The notes below the pieces were generated by a model. That model was not told the DNA's origin, did not search any database, and worked only from the letters and a program-made list of their open reading frames with translations. DNA of 64,000 bases, from positions 1,984,001 through 2,048,000 of the forward strand of contig OY969108.1 of the NCBI GenBank assembly GCA_963697965.1, read 5' to 3'. Origin of the DNA: JAPLJC01 sp963697965. GTDB taxonomy: Bacteria; Desulfobacterota; Desulfobaccia; Desulfobaccales; 0-14-0-80-60-11. Every line of letters begins with the position of its first letter. Within the stretch, counting starts at the first letter, position 1. Position numbers and translations under genes: made by a program. Shown in pieces: positions 21,322 to 29,045 of the stretch.

Positions 21322-21379
21322 TTCGCCATCCGACGTTACTATGCTTTATCAAATTTTCCTAACTGGACAAAATATCATG

Positions 21380-21415
21380 AATTGTCTAGCTAATAGGGCG
21401 GGCTATGCCCGCCGC
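21380..21415 (-). terminator. Hairpin downstream of ahbD
   Basis: GGGCGGGC, a three-base loop, then GCCCGCC(G)CCC forms a GC-rich hairpin just after the ahbD stop. There is no long T run on the minus strand, so its role as an intrinsic terminator is tentative; it may be another REP-like palindrome. Confidence 0.35.
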
Positions 21416-21429
21416 CCTAAGAATCCATC

Positions 21430-22500
21430 CTAACCCATGGGTTCGTAGGGGCAGATGGGGTCTGGCCCCAGGACGTCGCCGCTCTCGGCATAGGCCCGGG
21501 CCCGGCAGCCGCCGCAGACCTTGCGGTATTGGCAGTTGTGGCACTTGCCCCGGTAGTCGTCCACCCGCCGCAGTTTTCGGAACAGCTCGGAGGTAGCCCA
21601 GATCTCCGGAAAGGGCGTCTCCCGGATATTGCCGGCGGGCAGCTCCAGATAGCCGCAGGGCTGCACTTCCCCGCGATAGGAGACAAAGGCGAACCCCTGC
21701 CCTCCCAGGCAGCCCTTGGTCATGGCCTCCATGCCGTGGCTCGCCGCGGTGATCGCCTCTCCGCGGGCGGCGGCGTCCTGGCGCCAGAGGCGGTAGTACT
21801 GGGGAGCGCAGGTGGGCTTGATGAACAGCCGCCCTTCTTTCTGCCAGGCCAGCAGCCGCTCGAGGGTCTCCTGGTATTCCTCGGGCTGCAGCAATTGCTC
21901 CCGCAGCTGCTCGCCCCGGCCAGTGGGCACCAGAATGAAGATGTGATGAGCCGCGGCCTCAAGTGCGATGGCCAAATCGTGAATGGCGGCCAACTCCCCC
22001 ATATTGGCCCGGGTGACGGTGGTATTGATCTGAAAAGGCAGGCCCGCCTCCCGGCAGGCGGCGATGCCCGCCAGGGCTCCCTCATAGGCCCCGGGCACGG
22101 CCCGGAGGCGGTCGTGGGATGCGGCTGCGGCCCCATCCAGAGAGATGCTCAGCCTCTGTATTCCCACCTCTTTGAGGTGGCCGGCGATGGGCGGAGTCAG
22201 CAGGGTGCCGTTCACCGCCATCACCATGCGGTGTCCCCGGGCGGCGCCGTAGGCCGCCAGCTCAAAGATGTCCTCCCGCAACAGGGGTTCGCCGCCGGTC
22301 AAGATCACCACCACCTGGCCCAAGGTGGCGAGGCTGTCCAGCAGGGCCATGCCTTCCTCAGTGCTCAGCTCTCCTGGATAAGGCCCGGAACCCGCCGCGG
22401 CCCGGCAGTGGAGACAGGCCAGGTTGCAGCGGCGGGTAGTCTCCCAGGCCAGCAGCCGCAAAGGCGGGACGGAATTAGGGCTGGATTGCATATTTTTCAT
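21430..22500 (-). CDS. ahbD: Heme b synthase, radical SAM/SPASM enzyme AhbD
   Basis: A 356-residue radical SAM enzyme. The [4Fe-4S]/SAM motif is CNLACLHC (CxxxCxxC) in WETTRRCNLACLHCRAAA. A second cluster site at the C-terminus is CHNCQYRKVCGGCRARAY followed by a late Cys (ICPYEPMG). FIKPTCAPQYYRLWRQ and KGCLGGQGFAFVSYRGEVQP match the heme b synthases that convert Fe-coproporphyrin III to heme by oxidative decarboxylation of two propionates. AhbD is preferred over AhbC because these internal motifs and the PCGYLELPAGNIR segment fit the AhbD proteins I know. It lies between hemB and the ahbA-type gene on one strand, consistent with siroheme-dependent heme synthesis. Confidence 0.9.
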   Translation of the reverse strand: MKNMQSSPNSVPPLRLLAWETTRRCNLACLHCRAAAGSGPYPGELSTEEGMALLDSLATLGQVVVILTGGEPLLREDIFELAAYGAARGHRMVMAVNGTLLTPPIAGHLKEVGIQRLSISLDGAAAASHDRLRAVPGAYEGALAGIAACREAGLPFQINTTVTRANMGELAAIHDLAIALEAAAHHIFILVPTGRGEQLREQLLQPEEYQETLERLLAWQKEGRLFIKPTCAPQYYRLWRQDAAARGEAITAASHGMEAMTKGCLGGQGFAFVSYRGEVQPCGYLELPAGNIRETPFPEIWATSELFRKLRRVDDYRGKCHNCQYRKVCGGCRARAYAESGDVLGPDPICPYEPMG

Positions 22501-22523
22501 AGGCGGTGCCGGATTGGTTTTTC

Positions 22524-22621
22524 GTAGGGGCGGACCCAGGTGCCCGCCCTCTAGGGGCGGGTTTTAAACCCGCCCCTACATTTGAGCTTTGCTCTGGTGG
22601 CACAGGCTTCCAGCCTGTGCA
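22524..22621. repeat. Three palindromes downstream of the RAYT gene
   Basis: In order there are a GTAGGGGCGGACCC...GCCCGCCC palindrome (22524-22550), a GGGGCGGGTTTTAAACCCGCCCC palindrome (22551-22579) and GGTGGCACAGGCTTCCAGCC plus TGTGC (22596-22620). The last is the reverse complement of the copy at the 5' end of the RAYT gene (23083-23107), so the transposase gene is bracketed by inverted copies of one palindrome. Confidence 0.85.
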
Positions 22622-23119
22622 TCATTCACCCCTTTCATAAAGCCAGGGACATGCTGCCGCGGTCTCGCTCAAGCCGACTTTAACTGGATTATTCCGGATA
22701 TATTGCCACTTTTCCAGTAATTCTGCTTCATCCCTCACAATGCGGTCATATCTTTCATCCTGCCAGATAGTTCCCTTGATTCCTCTGAGTTGGCTAATTT
22801 TCAGAGCGCTGAAGCTTTTTACGCTGTGAATTATTTCTGATAGATCAAAAAACCCTTCTCCTTCCCGGGAAAGTGGTTTAGCAAGGATATGTGCATGATC
22901 CGCCAAAATGACCGCGGCATAAACTAGCCATTTTTTTTCGTCCCAAAATCTTACAGCTTCCAGGGCAATGCTGCGCTCTTCTACATTTAGAACCACACCA
23001 TCTTTGCTTCTCCAAGTGATGAAGTAGACACTGCCAGGTTCTTGCCAGTGGGGCAGGTTTTTTTTGGTAATCTTAAAGCCTGGCACAGGCTGGAAGCCTG
23101 TGCCACCAGGTTTTGGCAT
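22622..23119 (-). mobile_element. REP-associated tyrosine transposase (RAYT, Y1/HUH family)
   Basis: A 165-residue IS200-like single-strand transposase. The HUH metal motif is HAH in ILADHAHILAKPL, and the catalytic tyrosine is most likely in EKWQYIRNNPVKVGL, which is diagnostic of RAYTs. GSVYFITWRSKDG near the start and IWQDERYDRIVRDEAELLEK are family segments. The first codons (PKPGGTGFQPVPGF) are translated from a palindromic repeat at 23083-23107, so that repeat lies inside the coding region unless an internal start is used. An inverted copy of it follows the stop at 22596-22620. RAYTs are thought to mobilise REP palindromes, and this window is full of them. Confidence 0.9.
23083..23107. 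repeat. REP-like palindrome in the 5' end of the RAYT gene
   Basis: GCACAGGCTGGAAGCC plus TGTGCCACC folds as a hairpin. Family members are at 22596, 26786, 53103, 53243, 58294 and 60581. Here it encodes part of the RAYT N-terminus. Confidence 0.88.
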
Positions 23120-23209
23120 TTTAGTTTGCCCCTTCCATGCTTAAGAGCACATAAATTTACGAAGGGGAAATGGGCAATAGGCCTCGAGCTGTCTTCTTCG
23201 GCTTTTACC

Positions 23210-24178
23210 CTATTTCAGCAACTTGGCCGCCTCTTTGGCGAAGTAGGTCATAATCAGATCAGCGCCGGCCCGCTTGATGGCGGTGAGGGATTCGAGCATC
23301 ACCGCCTCCTCGTTGAGCCAGCCTTTCTGGGCGGCGGCCTTGATCATGGCATATTCCCCGCTCACCTGGTAGGCGGCAATGGGCAGATCGAACTCCCCGG
23401 CCAGTTGGGCCACAATGTCGAGATAGGGCAGAGCCGGCTTCACCATCAGGATGTCGGCCCCCTCCTCCACGTCCAGGGCCGCTTCCCTGAGGGCCTCCCG
23501 GGCGTTGGCCGGGTCCATCTGATAGGAACGGCGGTCGCCGAAGGCCGGGGCGCAGTCCGCGGCCTCCCGAAAGGGCCCGTAGAAACTGGAGGCGTATTTC
23601 ACCGCATAGCTCATGATGGGCAGCATTTCGAAACCGCGCTCGTCCAGGGCCTCCCGGATGGCGCCCACGCGGCCGTCCATCATGTCGGACGGAGCCACCA
23701 TGTCGGCCCCGGCCTCGGCGTGGGACAAGGCCACCTCGGCCAACGCCTCCAGGCTGGCGTCGTTGTCCACCTCACCTTGATGGATGAGGCCGCAGTGGCC
23801 GTGGGAGGTGTAGCCGCACAGACAGACGTCGGTAATCACCAGCAGGCCCGGCGTCTCTTTCTTCAAGCGGCGCACCGCCTGCTGCACCGCTCCCTTGGGA
23901 GAGGCGGCCTCGGAGCCGGTCTCGTCCTTCTTTTGGGGCACCCCGAAGAGCAACACCGCGGGCAGGCCCAGATCAGCCACCTCCCGGGCCTCTTTCACGA
24001 GCTGGTCCACCGACAGCCGAAAGACCCCCGGCATAGCGTCCACCGCCTGGCGGACCCCCTGGCCCGGGGCCGCGAACATGGGATAAATGAAGTCCTCCCG
24101 GCGCAAATGGGTCTCCTGCACCATCTTCCGCAGGGTCTCCTGGCGCCGCAGCCTCCGGGGACGAAATATCAGTTCCAT
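23210..24178 (-). CDS. hemB: Delta-aminolevulinic acid dehydratase (porphobilinogen synthase)
   Basis: A 322-residue enzyme that condenses two 5-aminolevulinates into porphobilinogen in the cytoplasm. The zinc site cysteines are visible in DVCLCGYTSHGHCG, so it is a zinc-type enzyme. The Schiff-base lysines are in SYAVKYASSFYGPFR and LMVKPALPYLD. A C-terminal AYQVSGEYAMI completes the family pattern. The start at 24178 is preferred over an in-frame ATG at 24187. Together with ahbD and the ahbA-type gene it forms a tetrapyrrole cluster that is now interrupted by a transposase and accessory genes. Confidence 0.97.
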   Translation of the reverse strand: MELIFRPRRLRRQETLRKMVQETHLRREDFIYPMFAAPGQGVRQAVDAMPGVFRLSVDQLVKEAREVADLGLPAVLLFGVPQKKDETGSEAASPKGAVQQAVRRLKKETPGLLVITDVCLCGYTSHGHCGLIHQGEVDNDASLEALAEVALSHAEAGADMVAPSDMMDGRVGAIREALDERGFEMLPIMSYAVKYASSFYGPFREAADCAPAFGDRRSYQMDPANAREALREAALDVEEGADILMVKPALPYLDIVAQLAGEFDLPIAAYQVSGEYAMIKAAAQKGWLNEEAVMLESLTAIKRAGADLIMTYFAKEAAKLLK

Positions 24179-24362
24179 AATGAGCACCCGCGCTTAAAAT
24201 TCATTTTTTACAACCGTATCATAATATTAACATATGAAGCCGGGCTGCCTTTACAAAAAAACCGAACCCTGCGATAGTGGCCGCACCCCTGAATAATATG
24301 CCAGGCCGCGGCTCCCCGAGAACCCGCGAAAATCGCAGTTGGCCCCCCCGCCTTAAAAAGGG

Positions 24363-24390
24363 TTGACGCTGCTTCCGGGTATGGGATACT
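24363..24390 (+). promoter_or_regulatory. Candidate sigma-70 promoter for the lipoprotein gene
   Basis: TTGACG at 24363-24368 and GATACT at 24385-24390 are separated by 16 nt, about 33 nt upstream of the start at 24423. It is a visual match only. Confidence 0.5.
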
Positions 24391-24422
24391 AAATTTTTGG
24401 AAATCTGGGGATGGGAGGCGGA

Positions 24423-25019
24423 ATGCGGAGCAGCGCTTTAATGGGCCTCTGTCTGGCGGCGATGCAGTTGGTGGTCGCGGCGGGTTGCGGGTCGGGGTCG
24501 GCTTACCATGCGGCGCCGGGGGCCGGCTACCAGGGACCGCAGCCCTCGGGAGGTGAGCAGGCCAGGCTCAAAGACGCCCTGACGGGAGGACAGATGACCC
24601 CGTCGGAGGTGGCGGACATGACTTCCCGTCTCCTGGCCGACAGCACGACGTTCAACGACCAGAAGACCATGGCCCGGCTGGAACTGCTCCTTCTGATGGC
24701 CATTAAGTCCCCGGACAAGTCGGCTCAAGCCGCGCTCTGGCGGAATCTGGGCATCCTCCACTACCACCAGCAAAAGTACAGGGAGGCGCGCCAGGAGCTT
24801 CAGACCTCCAACGAAATTAACCCCAAAAGTGCCCAGACCCATTTTTACCTGGCCCGCCTCTTCACCCACGAGGGCGAGATCTACGAGCGCCAGGGGCAGC
24901 AAGGCAAATCCCGGCAACAATTCAAGCGGGCCGTCATCGAAATGGAGCAGGCCCGGAAGATTGAACCCGGCAATCCGTTATTTCGCCAGGACCTCAAGCA
25001 AATGATCGGCACTGAATAG
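24423..25019 (+). CDS. TPR-containing lipoprotein
   Basis: A 198-residue lipoprotein. The signal sequence ends in the lipobox VVAAGC, so the protein is anchored to a membrane after lipidation. The mature part has a Gly/Pro/Ser linker and then TPR-like helices (ALWRNLGILHYHQQKYREAR, then HFYLARLFTHEGEIYERQGQ). TPRs mediate protein contacts; the partner is unknown. The ATG at 24423 is chosen because GGGAGGCGG directly upstream is its ribosome site, which overlaps an in-frame ATG at 24411. The zinc-ribbon gene follows after 11 nt. Confidence 0.82.
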   Translation: MRSSALMGLCLAAMQLVVAAGCGSGSAYHAAPGAGYQGPQPSGGEQARLKDALTGGQMTPSEVADMTSRLLADSTTFNDQKTMARLELLLLMAIKSPDKSAQAALWRNLGILHYHQQKYREARQELQTSNEINPKSAQTHFYLARLFTHEGEIYERQGQQGKSRQQFKRAVIEMEQARKIEPGNPLFRQDLKQMIGTE

Positions 25020-25030
25020 GTGGTGGCGTC

Positions 25031-25246
25031 ATGAAAATCTCCTGCCCCTACTGCGGCAACGATGCGGATTTTTTTGAAGTGGCGGAAGGCGTCACCATCA
25101 CCACCTTTTACGAGCAAAACGAAGACGGCAGCTTTTCCACGGTGAGCGACGACTCCAAGATCCAGGGAGAGGTGCGGTTTTTTTGCGGCGAATGCCACAA
25201 GGAGCTCAAGGAGTACCACGACCACTTCCTGGACATGCTTTTTTAG
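25031..25246 (+). CDS. Small zinc-ribbon protein
   Basis: A 71-residue protein with two CxxC knuckles: CPYCGN at residues 5-8 and CGECHK near 52-55. This is a rubredoxin/zinc-ribbon-like arrangement with an acidic middle. It sits 11 nt after the TPR lipoprotein gene, so the two are probably cotranscribed. The function is unknown. Confidence 0.75.
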   Translation: MKISCPYCGNDADFFEVAEGVTITTFYEQNEDGSFSTVSDDSKIQGEVRFFCGECHKELKEYHDHFLDMLF

Positions 25247-25320
25247 TTTCGATTGTCGAGTTTTGAGTTTCGGGTTTGAGTTTTTAGGTTTTGGATTTTA
25301 GTTAAATTTGGAGGTGAGTT
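25247..25320. repeat. GTTTTGAGTTTCGG-type array
   Basis: A T/G-rich run of TTTCGA, TTTTGAG and TTTAGG words between 25247 and about 25308, the reverse sense of the GAAAC arrays. A GGAGGTGAG ribosome site for the next gene follows. Confidence 0.6.
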
Positions 25321-25764
25321 ATGAAGGCTCGTTTAGAAATTAAAGCTGATATACTAACAGCATTCATTAAAGAGGACAGAACCGAAATCCGGATAATTCG
25401 AGATAGAATTATGAATACTACTTCATCGATAGTAGTAGCCTCGTTTGCTATAACCGCCTTCTTCTATAGCAGACAAGACAATACGTTATTAAATAACCTA
25501 CGTAATTACGCATCAGTGATTGATGTTGGTCTTATAGGCTTAATCTTTGCACTTTTTATAGTTATGAAGCGCAGTTTGTATTACGGCAGGAAAGCATTGA
25601 TGGCAAGACAGAAGTTATTAAATGATCTTAATTGTGTTGATGATATTGACTTAGACCCTTTTTTGGTCCCAGAAGATACTGAAGTTAATATCACTGATAA
25701 TGATTTATCAGTGTTAGTGGGATTTGCTTTATTAATTTTAGTCGCAAAAGTAATCTTTGTGTAA
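25321..25764 (+). CDS. Small membrane protein of unknown function
   Basis: A 147-residue protein with three likely membrane segments: about 36-49 (SSIVVASFAITAFF), about 65-81 (VIDVGLIGLIFALFIVM) and the C-terminus (LSVLVGFALLILVAKVIFV). The N-terminal 30 residues are charged and helical. It has a strong ribosome site (GGAGGTGAG). The gene is AT-rich against GC-rich flanks and looks acquired. I do not recognise a family. Confidence 0.65.
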   Translation: MKARLEIKADILTAFIKEDRTEIRIIRDRIMNTTSSIVVASFAITAFFYSRQDNTLLNNLRNYASVIDVGLIGLIFALFIVMKRSLYYGRKALMARQKLLNDLNCVDDIDLDPFLVPEDTEVNITDNDLSVLVGFALLILVAKVIFV

Positions 25765-25794
25765 CCAAAAATAGTGCCATAAACCCAAAACCCT

Positions 25795-25834
25795 GGGCGG
25801 ACACATGGGTCCGCCCCTACAACTCGAAACTCAA
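25795..25834. repeat. Palindrome directly upstream of mutM
   Basis: GGGCGGACACATGGGTCCGC plus CCCTAC is a hairpin-forming repeat (25795-25820), followed by CAACTCGAAACTCAA and the mutM ATG. The string GCCCCTACAACTCGAAACT also precedes the etfA start (53269-53287), so two genes share a repeat-derived leader without an obvious ribosome site. Confidence 0.75.
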
Positions 25835-26668
25835 ATGCCCGAACTTCCCGAAGTAGAGGTAATCCGGCGGGGACTGGCCCCCCATCTGGTGGGCCGCCGC
25901 TTCCTCCGGGTCTCAGTAGGGGAAAAGTCCCTGCGGCGCCAATCCCCGGCCCTGGAACTGGAAGGCCTGCTGGTGGGCCGCAGACTGGCGGCCCTCCGCC
26001 GCCGGGGCAAATACCTGGTCTTTGCCCTGGAGGACGGCGGCACCCTGCTGGTGCACCTGGGCATGACCGGCCACCTGCTCCTCGGTTCTAACAAAAAGGC
26101 GACGCAGAGCCTGACCCACGTCCATCTCACCTTCCAACTGGAAGGGGGGCTTAATCTCATCTACCAGGACATCCGGCGCTTCGGCCAGGTGCTGGTCTTT
26201 CCGCCGGGCGCGGCGCCCCCGCCCCTGAAGGAGGTGGGGCGGGAACCTTTCTCCCGGGGAGTGACCCCCCAGTGGCTGCGGGCCCAGGCCAGGGATCGCT
26301 CCCGGCCCATCAAGACCTTTCTCCTCGACTCCCGGATAATGGCCGGGGTCGGGAACATTTACGCCTGCGAAATCCTGTTCGCCGCCGGGATCCATCCGGC
26401 CACCCCGGCAGGCGCCCTCACCACCGACGACTGGGGCCGCATCCTCAGGGAAACCCGGCGCATCCTCAGGGCGGCCATCCGCCAGGGCGGCACCACGGTG
26501 TCCAATTTCCTCAACAGCCAGGGAGAAGCCGGGCTCTTCCAGGTTCGGCTGCTGGTCTATGGGAAGAAGGGAGAGCCCTGCCCAGGCTGCGGCGCCCCCA
26601 TCGTTCGCCTCAAACAGGCGGGGCGCAGCAGCTTCTGCTGCCCGGCGTGCCAAAAACTTTTGGCATAA
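25835..26668 (+). CDS. mutM: Formamidopyrimidine-DNA glycosylase
   Basis: A 277-residue bifunctional glycosylase/AP lyase that removes 8-oxoguanine and formamidopyrimidines from DNA. The N-terminus must be Pro after Met removal, and PELPEVEVIRRGL fits exactly; this fixes the start at 25835 rather than an upstream in-frame ATG at 25805. The H2TH region includes the segment ending in GVGNIYACEILF. The C-terminal zinc finger is CPGCG...CCPAC. Length is normal for the family. It appears monocistronic. Confidence 0.97.
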   Translation: MPELPEVEVIRRGLAPHLVGRRFLRVSVGEKSLRRQSPALELEGLLVGRRLAALRRRGKYLVFALEDGGTLLVHLGMTGHLLLGSNKKATQSLTHVHLTFQLEGGLNLIYQDIRRFGQVLVFPPGAAPPPLKEVGREPFSRGVTPQWLRAQARDRSRPIKTFLLDSRIMAGVGNIYACEILFAAGIHPATPAGALTTDDWGRILRETRRILRAAIRQGGTTVSNFLNSQGEAGLFQVRLLVYGKKGEPCPGCGAPIVRLKQAGRSSFCCPACQKLLA

Positions 26669-26785
26669 AGACCAGAGCCCCGCATATTCGCCAATCCAAT
26701 TCTTTCTAGAAAAAAGGGGGGTTCTCCGCCGCCTCTTCCCAGCCGCGGCCCTGTCCTGTTTGAGCCCATAGGGCGGGAATCAGTA

Positions 26786-26810
26786 GCACAGGTTTCAAAC
26801 CTGTGCCACC
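26786..26810. repeat. REP-like palindrome upstream of the marR gene
   Basis: GCACAGGTTTCAAACC plus TGTGCCACC is a member of the CACAGGC...GCCTGTG family with a variant centre. Confidence 0.8.
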
Positions 26811-26868
26811 AGGCTCATCCCGCCATTAGCTTCAAAAAAGTTGTTGAAACCCATAAACCCATCAAATA

Positions 26869-26903
26869 TAATTAGATAATATAACTATTAGTAAGGCTAA
26901 TTA
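26869..26903 (+). promoter_or_regulatory. Candidate autoregulatory operator of the MarR gene
   Basis: TAATTAG (26869-26875) and CTAATTA (26897-26903) are exact inverted repeats framing an AT-rich stretch. Between them is ACTATTAGTA (26884-26893), itself nearly palindromic. The right arm reaches the start codon. MarR proteins commonly bind such sites in their own promoters. The same ten bases occur at 42552-42561 upstream of the efflux operon on the other strand. Confidence 0.5.
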
Positions 26904-27367
26904 TGTTAGCTTCACCAAACGAGTGCGCCCGGCAATTATTGGAAGCCATTCCCATGGTTATGCGCGCCATCCGCAAAGAAATGAGGAATTACCGGGGATT
27001 CGACCTTTCGGTGCCCAAGTTTCGGGTCCTGATTTTCTTGAATCGCCATGAAGGCGCATCGCTCTCGGAAATTGCGGAGCATATGGGGCTCGCCCTGCCC
27101 TCGATGTCCAAATTGATAGATGGCCTGGTAGCCCGAAATATGGTCCTACGCCAAATGGACCCCGGAGACCGCCGCCGGGTGACCCTGGCCCCCACTGCTC
27201 TTGGCCGCACCGCCATGCAATCGGCCCTGGAGGCCACTGCGGCCCGGCTGGCCGAGCGCCTGGCGTCGCTACCGTCATCCGGGCGCCGCACCATCCTGGA
27301 GGCAATGCAGATTTTGGAATCGGCCTTTGGGTGCGGCCGGACGGCAAAGACTGCTTTGGAGAAGTAA
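26903..27367 (+). CDS. MarR-family transcriptional regulator
   Basis: A 154-residue winged-helix regulator. The recognition region is ASLSEIAEHMGLALPSMSKL and the wing follows as RQMDPGDRRRVTLAPTALG. The ATG is preceded by AAGG at six nt. The next gene, an ABC exporter ATPase, starts four nt after the stop, so it probably controls the export genes that follow. MarR regulators usually repress and respond to small aromatic ligands; the ligand is unknown. See the operator candidate at its promoter. Confidence 0.92.
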   Translation: MLASPNECARQLLEAIPMVMRAIRKEMRNYRGFDLSVPKFRVLIFLNRHEGASLSEIAEHMGLALPSMSKLIDGLVARNMVLRQMDPGDRRRVTLAPTALGRTAMQSALEATAARLAERLASLPSSGRRTILEAMQILESAFGCGRTAKTALEK

Positions 27368-27371
27368 TTAT

Positions 27372-28169
27372 ATGGCTATTTTGGAGACGAAGGCCCTCAC
27401 CCGCTGCTTCAACGGTCACCCTGCTGTTTCGGAGCTGACGATTGCGGTGGAGGCCGGGGAGATTTTCGGTTTGCTGGGTCCCAACGGCGCGGGTAAGACC
27501 ACTACCCTCAAGATGCTCACCACCCTCTTGCCGCCGACCTCGGGGACCGCGTCCGTCGCCGGCTTCGACATCATTCGGCAAGCCCGGGACGTGCGCCGGG
27601 TCATCGGCTACGTGCCGCAGTTGGTTTCCGCCGATGGCAACCTGACTGGTTATGAGAACCTGTTGATCTTTGCCAAACTTTACGATATCCCCCGCGCCGA
27701 GCGCCAGGAGCGAATACGCGCCGCACTGGCCTTAATCGATTTAACCGAGGCGGGGGACCGCATGGTGCGGGAATATTCCGGTGGCATGATCCGGCGGCTG
27801 GAAATCGCCCAGTCCATGTTGCACCGGCCCCCGGTGCTTTTCCTGGATGAACCGTCAGTTGGCCTCGATCCGGTGGCTCGCCGGGCCGTCTGGGACCATA
27901 TCGAGGAATTACGCCGCAAGTTTGGCACTACCATTATGATGACCACCCACCTCATGGAGGAAGCAGACCACCTGTGCCAGCGGGTGGCGATCATGCATCT
28001 GGGCCGGGTGGCCGCCATCGGCACGCCCGCGGACCTCAAGGCGTCGCTGGGCGGCAAAAAAACGACCTTGGATGACGTCTTCGTTCATTATGCCGGTGGC
28101 ATAGTCGAATCCGGGGGAGGCTACCGTGAAATCTCGAGAACCAGACGCACGGCCCAACGGCTGGGCTAG
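27372..28169 (+). CDS. ABC exporter ATP-binding protein, DrrA-like
   Basis: A 265-residue ATPase of the DrrA/CcmA type that powers export of lipophilic compounds. Motifs are all present: Walker A GPNGAGKTT (36-44), signature YSGGMIRRLEIA, Walker B LFLDEPSVGLDP and the switch histidine in MTTHLMEEADHL. The frame is open back to 27201, but the ATG at 27372, four nt after the MarR stop, is the natural start. It overlaps the permease gene by 44 nt, so the two are coupled. Confidence 0.93.
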   Translation: MAILETKALTRCFNGHPAVSELTIAVEAGEIFGLLGPNGAGKTTTLKMLTTLLPPTSGTASVAGFDIIRQARDVRRVIGYVPQLVSADGNLTGYENLLIFAKLYDIPRAERQERIRAALALIDLTEAGDRMVREYSGGMIRRLEIAQSMLHRPPVLFLDEPSVGLDPVARRAVWDHIEELRRKFGTTIMMTTHLMEEADHLCQRVAIMHLGRVAAIGTPADLKASLGGKKTTLDDVFVHYAGGIVESGGGYREISRTRRTAQRLG

Positions 28170-28977
28170 AGAGTTTCTGCGGCAGGTGCCCTCTCCAGTG
28201 AAACGGGTCGCCGCCTTCGTAAGCAAGACGCTGGTCATTGCCGAATTGGAATTGCGCAAAATTCGCCACGACCCCACCGAACTGCTTACCCGCGCCATCC
28301 AGCCGGCACTGTGGTTGTTGGTCTTCGGGCAAGTATTTGGCAGGGCGCGGGCCATCCCCACCGGCGGCCTGCCTTATCTCGACTTTATGGCCCCGGGCAT
28401 CCTGGCCCAGAGTGTCCTTTTCATCGCCATCTTCCACGGCATCGCCATCATCTGGGAGCGGGACCTGGGGCTGGTCCACAAACTCCTGGCCACCCCGACC
28501 CCGCGCACCGCGCTGGTGCTGGGCAAAGGTATTTCGGCAGGCGCCCGCGCCTTATCGCAGGTGGCCATTGTTTATGTATTGGCGCTGTTGCTCGGCGTCA
28601 GGATAAACTGGCATCCCTTGGCGCTGGCAGGCGTGCTGAGTATCGCCATCCTGGGCGCGGCCTGTTTTTCCATCCTTTCCCTGATCATCGCCTGTTGGGT
28701 CAAGACCCGGGAACGCTTCATGGGCATCGGCCAGGTCCTGACGATGCCCTTATTCTTCGCCAGCAACGCCATCTACCCGATCTCCATGATGCCGGAGTGG
28801 TTAAAGGTGGTATCCCACCTCAATCCGCTGACTTACGAAGTGGACGCCCTGCGGGCTTTGATGCTGGCCGGGGGAACGAGCGTTATCGGCCTGGTACCGG
28901 ATTTGGGGGTGCTGCTGATGGCAACATTGGTCCTGGTCATTATCGGCGGCTGGATGTATCCGCGGATCGCCGTTTGA
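28126..28977 (+). CDS. ABC-2 type permease, DrrB-like
   Basis: A 283-residue inner-membrane permease with six likely membrane segments, beginning near AIQPALWLLVFGQVF and ending with LLMATLVLVIIGGWMYP. It pairs with the preceding ATPase as a DrrAB-like exporter. The GTG start at 28126 lies inside the ATPase gene and has GGGGGAGG five nt upstream, a strong ribosome site. The segment ISMMPEWLKVVSHLNPLTYEVD is typical of ABC-2 permeases near the C-terminus. The substrate is unknown; drug or lipid export is inferred. Confidence 0.92.
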   Translation: MKSREPDARPNGWAREFLRQVPSPVKRVAAFVSKTLVIAELELRKIRHDPTELLTRAIQPALWLLVFGQVFGRARAIPTGGLPYLDFMAPGILAQSVLFIAIFHGIAIIWERDLGLVHKLLATPTPRTALVLGKGISAGARALSQVAIVYVLALLLGVRINWHPLALAGVLSIAILGAACFSILSLIIACWVKTRERFMGIGQVLTMPLFFASNAIYPISMMPEWLKVVSHLNPLTYEVDALRALMLAGGTSVIGLVPDLGVLLMATLVLVIIGGWMYPRIAV

Positions 28978-29045
28978 GCCATTAAATGGATAATCAATTG
29001 CGGAGAAACCGCTATCATTAGCTCATCAATGAGCGGGAAGGCAGC

